The notes under the pieces were generated by a model. That model saw nothing but the letters and a program-made list of their open reading frames with translations, was not told where the DNA came from and made no database searches. The translations under genes and the position numbers were made by a program. A DNA stretch of 20,100 nt from an uncultured Bacilli bacterium (GTDB taxonomy: Bacteria; Bacillota_I; Bacilli_A; RF39; UBA660): NCBI GenBank assembly GCA_947631135.1, contig CANRKE010000013.1, positions 1-20,100 on the forward strand. Direction: 5' to 3'. Below are positions 15,316 to 20,100 of this stretch, one piece after another (position 1 is the first letter of the stretch; each line of letters opens with the position of its first letter).

Positions 15316-15921
15316 ATGAATTACGATTTATTACTTAGACAAAATTTAAAAAATATCGATGGTGAAACACTATTATTACATAGCTGTTGTGCACCTTGTT
15401 CAAGTTATGTAATAAGTTATTTAGCAAATTATTTTAATATTACAGTATTTTATTATAATCCAAATATAAGCGAATATGATGAGTATAAAAAAAGAGTATC
15501 AGAACAAATTAGATTAATAGAGAATATGCATTTTAAATATCCAGTAAAATTTATTGAAGGTGATTATGATAATGATTTATATGAAGAAACAATAAAGGGT
15601 CTAGAAAATGAACCAGAAAGAGGTGCTAGATGCAGTAAGTGTTTCTATTTAAGACTATCTAAAACTGCAGAGTTAGCTTTAAAAAATAATTTTGATTATT
15701 TTTGTACTACACTTACAGTAAGTCCATATAAGAATAGTAAAGTAATAAATGAAATAGGTGAGAAACTACAAAATAAATATAAAGTTAAATATTTATTTTC
15801 AGATTTTAAAAAGCAAGATGGATATAAAAAATCTATTGAATTATCAAAAAAATATAATTTATATAGACAAAATTATTGTGGGTGTAAATACTCTAAAAGG
15901 GACAAGCTAACTATAGAATAA
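15316..15921 (+). CDS. queH: Epoxyqueuosine reductase QueH
   Basis: 201 residues. QueH performs the last step of queuosine synthesis, reducing epoxyqueuosine to queuosine in the tRNA anticodon; it is the non-homologous alternative to the B12-dependent QueG. The signature cysteines are all present: HSCCAPC (22-28 with C24, C25, C28), RCSKC (105-109 with C106, C109) and YCGC (187-190 with C188, C190), the ligands of its iron-sulfur cluster and metal site. TLTVSPYKNS (132-141) is a conserved block. The ATG directly abuts the stop of dgkA with no spacer, and no obvious ribosome binding site precedes it, which suggests translational coupling. No other queuosine genes are in the window, so the cell may salvage a precursor. 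Confidence 0.93.
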   Translation: MNYDLLLRQNLKNIDGETLLLHSCCAPCSSYVISYLANYFNITVFYYNPNISEYDEYKKRVSEQIRLIENMHFKYPVKFIEGDYDNDLYEETIKGLENEPERGARCSKCFYLRLSKTAELALKNNFDYFCTTLTVSPYKNSKVINEIGEKLQNKYKVKYLFSDFKKQDGYKKSIELSKKYNLYRQNYCGCKYSKRDKLTIE

Positions 15922-15960
15922 ATAAAATTTATATATTTATGTTTTAAAATATAATAAAAG

Positions 15961-15969
15961 TGTTATAAT
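15961..15969 (+). promoter_or_regulatory. Extended -10 promoter of the small membrane protein gene
   Basis: TGT-TATAAT at 15961-15969, 25 nt before the ATG at 15994. No clear -35 at 17-18 bp; extended -10 promoters can do without one. Confidence 0.45.
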
Positions 15970-15993
15970 AAATATGAAAGGATGGTGTTAATA

Positions 15994-16173
15994 ATGGCAA
16001 AAGAAAATAAAGAAAAGTATAACGATGATTATGAATATGATTATTGTGATTGCGATTGTGAATGCTCAACTAAAAGTAAAATATTAAAAATTGGAGCATG
16101 TATTGGTGGAATAGCAATATTAGGTGGCATTATTACAGCATTAGTTATTAAAAACAGAAGAGATGAATATTAA
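15994..16173 (+). CDS. Small Asp/Cys-rich single-pass membrane protein
   Basis: 59 residues, no family recognised. The N-terminal tail is strongly acidic and contains YDYCDCDCECS (residues 15-25): four cysteines alternating with Asp/Glu, the kind of tail that could bind metal or be disulfide-linked. One membrane helix follows (about 35-53, GACIGGIAILGGIITALVI), then a short basic end (KNRRDEY). The charge pattern puts the C-terminus inside and the acidic tail outside. The start is ATG 15994 behind AAAGGATGGTG (15977-15987); an in-frame ATG at 15982 lies within that site. It stands alone between queH and the hydrolase gene, with its own -10. Coding status is supported by the good ribosome binding site and the sensible membrane helix. 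Confidence 0.7.
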   Translation: MAKENKEKYNDDYEYDYCDCDCECSTKSKILKIGACIGGIAILGGIITALVIKNRRDEY

Positions 16174-16233
16174 ATCTTTTCTTTTTTTGTAATTAATTTT
16201 AATTATATACCTATAATATTAATAGGTGATAGA

Positions 16234-16881
16234 ATGAAAAAAATAGTTGGTATTATATTAAGATACGATAAAAATATTACTAATAAAGATGTATTTATTA
16301 TGTATGATACTTTTAAAAATATAATATTAGATAATGATATATTACCACTTTGTATTACACCACCAACTAAAAATATATATGTAAAGATGAATGAAGAAGA
16401 AATATCTTCACTTCATTATATTCTTGATATGTGTGATGGAATAATACTTCAAGGTGGCGATAATTTTTATGACTATGATAAAGAAGTTGTAAAATATGTG
16501 ATAGATAGAGATATTCCTATACTTGGAATATGCTTAGGTATGCAAGTTATGGCATGTTTGTATGAAGATAACTTAAAAAAGATTGGTAATAATACTCATT
16601 ATTTAGAAGATGATTATGCACATACAATAAACATAAATAAAAATTCATTAATGTATAAAATATTAAATAAAGATAGTATAAGAGTAAATTCTTATCATAA
16701 AGAATGTGTTAGTTCATCAGGAATATATAATGTAAGTGCAACATCACAAGATAATATAATAGAAATTATTGAATATAATAAAAATAAGTTTAATGTTGGA
16801 GTACAATTTCATCCAGAAAAAACTTATTATATTGATGATAATATGAAAAAGATATTCAAATATTTCTTTGAATGTCTATAA
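16234..16881 (+). CDS. Class I glutamine-amidotransferase-like hydrolase (peptidase C26 / PuuD type)
   Basis: 215 residues, one complete class I amidotransferase domain. The catalytic triad can be placed: C100 in GICLGMQ (98-104), H193 in QFHPE and E195. An oxyanion-type LQGGDN sits at 72-77. The arrangement (GGDNFYDYD, then the Cys elbow, then FHPE) is that of the gamma-glutamyl-gamma-aminobutyrate hydrolase/peptidase C26 group, which cleaves gamma-glutamyl amides, for instance in putrescine breakdown. No putrescine genes or synthetase partner lie nearby, so the substrate is open. It starts at ATG 16234 with AGGTGAT at 16224-16230 and a TATAAT at 16212-16217 close upstream. Its stop codon directly abuts the stop of the converging minus-strand gene. 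Confidence 0.85.
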   Translation: MKKIVGIILRYDKNITNKDVFIMYDTFKNIILDNDILPLCITPPTKNIYVKMNEEEISSLHYILDMCDGIILQGGDNFYDYDKEVVKYVIDRDIPILGICLGMQVMACLYEDNLKKIGNNTHYLEDDYAHTININKNSLMYKILNKDSIRVNSYHKECVSSSGIYNVSATSQDNIIEIIEYNKNKFNVGVQFHPEKTYYIDDNMKKIFKYFFECL

Positions 16882-18351
16882 CTATTTTTCTATACAAATT
16901 AAGTATGGTGCACTATTCTTATCAGTATTATGAAATTCACTAACTTTATAATTGTTTAGTTTCTTTATATATTTTTGAATATACTCGTGTTCAATAGATC
17001 CCTCTTTATGATATGGATATACTACAATTAAAATCATACCTTTATTATTTAATAATTTTAAAGATGAATCTATAGATTTAATAGTAGTATTATATTTAGT
17101 TGTTATAGTCTTATCATATCCAGGTAAATATCCTAGATTATATGTAATTAAACTAATTTTACCAATATAATCATGTAATACTTCAAGTATATTTTCATGA
17201 CCAGTATTAAATAATTTATAGTTTTTAATATTGTTAGAATCCAGTAAGTTTTTAGTATTTTCTATAGCTTTTTTTTGTATATCAAAACCAAATAATTTTC
17301 CTGTTTTAACATAATTCGATAAGTTTAAAATATCATTACCATTACCAACAGTTGCATCTACTACTAAATCATTACTTTTTACAAATCTATCTATTATTGA
17401 TTTTTGTTTGTTTAAAACACTTCTCATAAATCCTTGATAACTATTTCTTTTTTCTAGTTCTTTATCAATATCATTTAATACGCTAAATTTTTTTATTAAC
17501 CATTTAGGTTCTATTAAATCATCTAGTTTTGCATCACCAGTTATTCTATGAATTACTATTTCTTCATTTAAATATTCTAATTGATCACATACTATATCTA
17601 TATATTCATCTTTAGTTAATACGTGGAACTTTTCCTTTAAATATAATTTTTCTAGTGCAGTATCTTTAAGTATATGTAACATATGAATCTTTATTCCATC
17701 TATTTTTAGATTGTTCAAATGTTTAACTGTTTCTATCATCATTTCTTTTGTTTCATATGGTAATCCATTTATTATATGTACAACAACTCTAATATTTCTT
17801 TTTTGTAATTTTTTTACCATATCATCAAATGTTTGAAGATCATGACATCTATTTATCAATTTAGAAGTACTTTCATGAATTGTTTGAAGACCCAACTCTA
17901 TTGTTAAGTAGCATCTTTTATTTAATTCTTCTAAATAATCTAATACATCATCACTAATAGAATCACATCTAGTTGATATAGATAATCCAACAACACCTTC
18001 TATATTTAATATTTCTTCATATTTCTTTTTAAGTTCATATAATGGTGCATAAGTATTTGTATTAGCTTGAAAATATCCAATATACTTACAATTTTTCCAT
18101 TTTTTATCAATAATATTTTTAATATCATAAAATTGTTCAGTTAAACTTTTTGTTTTATCACCAGCAAATTCACCACTAGAAAGTTTAGAACAATAAATAC
18201 ATCCACCATATCCTTTAGTACCATCAATATTAGGACAAGTGAAATCTCCATTTAAACTAATCTTTGCTATCTTACAGTTAAATGTCTTATGATATTCATA
18301 ATCTAATGTATGATATCTTTTATTATTGTAATTGTATTTAAATAAATTCAT
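16882..18351 (-). CDS. MnmL-MnmM fusion: radical SAM enzyme plus methyltransferase for tRNA wobble uridine
   Basis: 489 residues in one unbroken frame. Residues 1-308 are a YtqA-type radical SAM enzyme: TCPNIDGTKGYGGCIYC places cluster cysteines at C39, C51 and C54, and ISTRCDSI (125-132) and ELGLQT (152-157) are further core motifs. Residues 309-489 are a YtqB-type class I methyltransferase: VVDATVGNGND (330-340) binds SAM and YNLGYLPG (404-411) is the family signature. In Bacillus these are separate adjacent genes: YtqA (MnmL) converts carboxymethylaminomethyl-uridine to aminomethyl-uridine, and YtqB (MnmM) methylates it to methylaminomethyl-uridine at tRNA position 34. Fusion joins successive steps. 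The start is the ATG at 18351-18349 after GGTGGT; an in-frame GTG at 18360 lies in that site. Confidence 0.88.
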   Translation of the reverse strand: MNLFKYNYNNKRYHTLDYEYHKTFNCKIAKISLNGDFTCPNIDGTKGYGGCIYCSKLSSGEFAGDKTKSLTEQFYDIKNIIDKKWKNCKYIGYFQANTNTYAPLYELKKKYEEILNIEGVVGLSISTRCDSISDDVLDYLEELNKRCYLTIELGLQTIHESTSKLINRCHDLQTFDDMVKKLQKRNIRVVVHIINGLPYETKEMMIETVKHLNNLKIDGIKIHMLHILKDTALEKLYLKEKFHVLTKDEYIDIVCDQLEYLNEEIVIHRITGDAKLDDLIEPKWLIKKFSVLNDIDKELEKRNSYQGFMRSVLNKQKSIIDRFVKSNDLVVDATVGNGNDILNLSNYVKTGKLFGFDIQKKAIENTKNLLDSNNIKNYKLFNTGHENILEVLHDYIGKISLITYNLGYLPGYDKTITTKYNTTIKSIDSSLKLLNNKGMILIVVYPYHKEGSIEHEYIQKYIKKLNNYKVSEFHNTDKNSAPYLICIEK

Positions 18352-18427
18352 ACTAACCACCTACCAACTTATTATACATTATAATTTAAAATAATACTAA
18401 TAATATATTAAAAATTAATAAATTTAT

Positions 18428-18456
18428 TTGTCTTTTTATGCAATTTAATATATAAT
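18428..18456 (+). promoter_or_regulatory. Promoter of the glycosyltransferase gene
   Basis: TTGTCT at 18428-18433, a 17-bp spacer and TATAAT at 18451-18456. It lies in the 136-bp gap between divergent genes. On the minus strand two TATAAT boxes (plus-strand ATTATA at 18371-18376 and 18378-18383) could serve the MnmL-MnmM gene, but I find no good -35 for either. Confidence 0.6.
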
Positions 18457-18487
18457 AATTTATGTAAAAAACTTTTAGGTGATGTAT

Positions 18488-19606
18488 ATGAAAAAAATTA
18501 CGATAATGGCTTTACATCTTGGTTATGGTGGAGTTGAAAAATATATTTCTAATTTATGTAATATAATAGGTAATGATTATAAAGTTGAAATAATTTCTAC
18601 ATATAAATTATATGATCAACCAGTATTTAAAATAAATACTAATGTAAATATAAAATATCTTATTAATTATGGACCAAATAAACAAGAATTTAATAAAGCA
18701 GTAAAAAGTAAAAATATAAAAAATATATTTAGTGAAATAATAAAAGCTATTAAAACTTTATATTTAAAATATAAATTAAATATAGAAGCAATTAAAAATA
18801 TAAATAGTGATTATATTATAACTACTAGAGCTTTTCATAGTAAATTAGTTGGAAAGTTTGCTAAAAAAAGTATTGTTAAAATTGCAACTGAACATAATCA
18901 TCATAATAATGATAAAAAATATGTTAGAAAAGTAGTTAATTCAGTTAGATCATTTGATTATTTTATTGCAGTATCACAAGGAATGTATAAATTTTATAAA
19001 GATAGATTAACAAAAGCTAAATGCATATATATACCTAATGTTATTGACTATATACCTGATGTTGATTCAAAAAAAGATAAAAATACTATTATATCTATTG
19101 GTAGATTATCAAAAGAAAAAGGTTTTACGGATCTTATATCAGTTTTAAATATTGTAAAACAACAAATACCTGATATAAAATTACATTTAATTGGTGATGG
19201 AGAAGAAAAAGATGCGATTAAAAATAAAATAGATAGTTTAGGATTACAAGATAATGTTATTATGCATGGATTTTTAAATAAAGAACAAATTGAAGAATAT
19301 ATGTTAGATAGTAGTGTATATGTAATGACATCTCATACTGAATCTTTTGGATTAGTTCTTCTTGAAGCATCATCTTATGCAATACCGTCTGTTGCTTTTG
19401 ACTCAGCTGCTGGTGCTAAAGAATTAATAAATAGAAATAATGGTGTTCTAATAAGTAATAGGGATAAATATTCTATGGCTAGAGCTATTGTTAATTTACT
19501 TCATAATAAAGATAAATTAAATAGACTTGGTGATAATGCTAAAAAAGGAGTACTTAAATATTCTAAAGAAAGTGTATATAGAGATTGGATTAGTTTACTT
19601 AAATAG
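18488..19606 (+). CDS. GT4-family glycosyltransferase
   Basis: 372 residues with the two Rossmann domains of a GT-B fold. The N-terminal GYGGVEKY (12-19) is the acceptor-side glycine loop. The C-terminal donor domain has ISIGRLSKEKGF (203-213, R206 and K211 contact the sugar-nucleotide phosphates) and the retaining EX7E motif in TESFGLVLLE (E285 and E293), followed by AAGAKELI. No membrane segment, so it acts on the cytoplasmic face. Typical donors are UDP-sugars; roles in capsule, teichoic acid glycosylation or glycolipid anchors are all possible. It is a single gene with its own promoter, not part of a polysaccharide cluster. The start is ATG 18488 behind AGGTGAT (18477-18483); earlier in-frame GTG and ATG codons at 18479 and 18482 lie inside that site. 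Confidence 0.88.
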   Translation: MKKITIMALHLGYGGVEKYISNLCNIIGNDYKVEIISTYKLYDQPVFKINTNVNIKYLINYGPNKQEFNKAVKSKNIKNIFSEIIKAIKTLYLKYKLNIEAIKNINSDYIITTRAFHSKLVGKFAKKSIVKIATEHNHHNNDKKYVRKVVNSVRSFDYFIAVSQGMYKFYKDRLTKAKCIYIPNVIDYIPDVDSKKDKNTIISIGRLSKEKGFTDLISVLNIVKQQIPDIKLHLIGDGEEKDAIKNKIDSLGLQDNVIMHGFLNKEQIEEYMLDSSVYVMTSHTESFGLVLLEASSYAIPSVAFDSAAGAKELINRNNGVLISNRDKYSMARAIVNLLHNKDKLNRLGDNAKKGVLKYSKESVYRDWISLLK

Positions 19607-19650
19607 TAAAAATAAATAAAATGACTTAAACAAAAAGGTAATACTTATAG

Positions 19651-19728
19651 GTGAAAATAAACCTTCAAACTGCTCATGAATTAAATTCAGAATTATACAT
19701 TGGCCTATGGGTTATAAAAATATCATAA
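19651..19728 (+). other. Possible 25-codon mini-ORF or untranslated RNA before a terminator
   Basis: A GTG-started frame of 25 codons (begins MKINLQTAHELNSELYIG, ends KIS) closes with TAA inside the left arm of the terminator at 19716. A TAG precedes it in frame. Base use is less AT-rich than the flanks. No normal ribosome binding site precedes the GTG; AGGTG itself would suit an ATA codon at 19657. It contains a 13-bp palindrome at 19677-19689 (TGAATT-A-AATTCA). It may be a gene remnant, a leader peptide or part of a small RNA. Confidence 0.25.
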
Positions 19729-19752
19729 TATAAAAAGTTATGGTATTTTTTT
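19716..19752 (+). terminator. Rho-independent terminator after the glycosyltransferase gene
   Basis: AAAAATATCATAA (19716-19728) pairs along its full 13 bp with TTATGGTATTTTT (19738-19750), one T-G wobble, 9-nt loop, ending in a run of seven T. The A-rich left arm would let it act in both directions. It lies 110 nt past the glycosyltransferase stop codon. Confidence 0.82.
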
Positions 19753-19832
19753 GTGTTTGTCAAGAAATAAGAAAAAAATTAAAAAAAATTGAAAATAAAA
19801 AAAGACTTTTGGCAATTTTTTTAGAATAATAT

Positions 19833-19872
19833 ATTAGGGAGTATTTTTTAATATATATTTTTTCGCCCTAAT
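19833..19872 (+). promoter_or_regulatory. Inverted repeat in the leader of the right-hand Rpn gene
   Basis: ATTAGGG (19833-19839) pairs with CCCTAAT (19866-19872) around a 26-nt T-rich loop, ending 7 nt before the ribosome binding site AGGAGG (19880-19885). A possible promoter upstream is TTGGCA (19809-19814) with TATTAG (19832-19837), spacer 17, which is weak. If the stem forms in the mRNA it could affect translation start; as DNA it could be an operator. Confidence 0.4.
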
Positions 19873-19894
19873 TATATAGAGGAGGATGAGATTT

Positions 19895-20100
19895 GTGACT
19901 GAAGAAAAAACTTATATTACTTTGAAGTTTGATCTTATGTTCAAACGTATATTTGGCGATCCTAATGATCTTGGACCTATAAGAAGATTCTTAAAGGAGG
20001 TGTTAGATATTAGTCCTAAGAAAATAACCATATTAAATCCTGAAAGAATTGATAAACCTTATAAAGAGAAGAAAACTAATGTAGATTTAATTGTAGAACT
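19895..20100 (+). CDS. Rpn-type PD-(D/E)XK nuclease, N-terminal part (3' end outside window)
   Basis: The first 68 codons of a gene cut by the right edge. The start is GTG 19895 with a full AGGAGG at 19880-19885. The N-terminus MTEEKTYITLKFDLMFKRIFG, then PIRRFLKEVL and KKTNVDLIVEL, is the entry to the Rpn/PD-(D/E)XK nuclease fold: D-x-x-F-K-x-I-F-G and the beta strand bearing the first catalytic Asp (VDLIVEL). It is the same broad family as the gene cut by the left edge, but overlap cannot be tested because opposite ends are visible. Codon use (CGT, GGC, CCT) is less AT-biased than in neighbouring genes, which could reflect horizontal origin. Nuclease or defence role is inferred from the family. 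Confidence 0.8.
   Translation, partial: MTEEKTYITLKFDLMFKRIFGDPNDLGPIRRFLKEVLDISPKKITILNPERIDKPYKEKKTNVDLIVE

Noticed and set aside
19993..20011. Internal start in the right Rpn gene behind AAAGGAGGTG (19993-20002)
   Set aside because: The Shine-Dalgarno match is excellent but the only in-frame codon at suitable distance is ATT (20009); the motif is explained by the Lys-Glu-Val codons.
1..20100. Mycoplasma-type code (TGA = Trp)
   Set aside because: Several genes end in TGA with correctly placed following genes, and tryptophans are encoded by TGG.

Overview
This is a very AT-rich window (coding and non-coding DNA alike) from a low-GC Gram-positive bacterium, most likely a member of the Bacilli/Erysipelotrichia side of the Bacillota. 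The evidence is a lipoteichoic acid synthase of the LtaS type, a Gram-positive undecaprenol/diacylglycerol kinase, the sporulation pair yqfC-yqfD, a fused YtqA-YtqB (MnmL-MnmM) tRNA enzyme, and near-universal AGGTGA-type ribosome binding sites. TGA is used as a stop (for example 2856-2858, 12663-12665, 14481-14483), so this is the standard bacterial code and not the Mycoplasma code. I see no rRNA, tRNA, CRISPR array or insertion sequence.

Layout. Both edges cut through genes of the Rpn/PD-(D/E)XK nuclease type: the C-terminal part of one at 2-721, with an 8-residue repeat tract and a well-formed internal ribosome binding site, and the first 68 codons of another from 19895. Between them, 1158-4582 encodes two ABC exporter half-transporters that look like an obligate heterodimer with one degenerate ATP site. 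4583-6472 holds a divergent metal-efflux pair: a cation diffusion facilitator with a manganese-type site and a two-halved ArsP_2-type permease. 6512-8898 is an operon of a 23S rRNA pseudouridine synthase and a membrane-anchored polysaccharide deacetylase with a decayed second copy of its own domain. 8974-11694 is ltaS with an unrecognised membrane partner. 11811-12230 is an unrecognised single gene with its own strong promoter, start-site palindrome and terminator.

12438-15921 is a compact six-gene run: yqfC, yqfD, a VanZ-like gene, ybeY, dgkA, queH. It resembles the Bacillus yqfC-yqfD-phoH-pgpH-ybeY-dgkA order, but with phoH and pgpH absent and a VanZ-like gene in their place. Then come a tiny Cys/Asp-rich membrane protein, a class I glutamine-amidotransferase-like hydrolase, the MnmL-MnmM fusion on the minus strand, and a GT4 glycosyltransferase.

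How it fits together. Much of the window concerns the cell envelope (LtaS, lipid kinase, deacetylase, glycosyltransferase, VanZ-like protein, ABC exporter), metal efflux, and RNA maturation or modification (RluB type, YbeY, QueH, MnmL-MnmM). Several start codons were placed downstream of the longest possible start because the longer version begins inside the ribosome binding site. No single unmistakable new system stands out. The best leads are the possible gene-within-gene in the left Rpn locus, the decayed tandem deacetylase, the rearranged yqfCD operon, the MnmL-MnmM fusion, and the lone self-regulated-looking gene at 11811.
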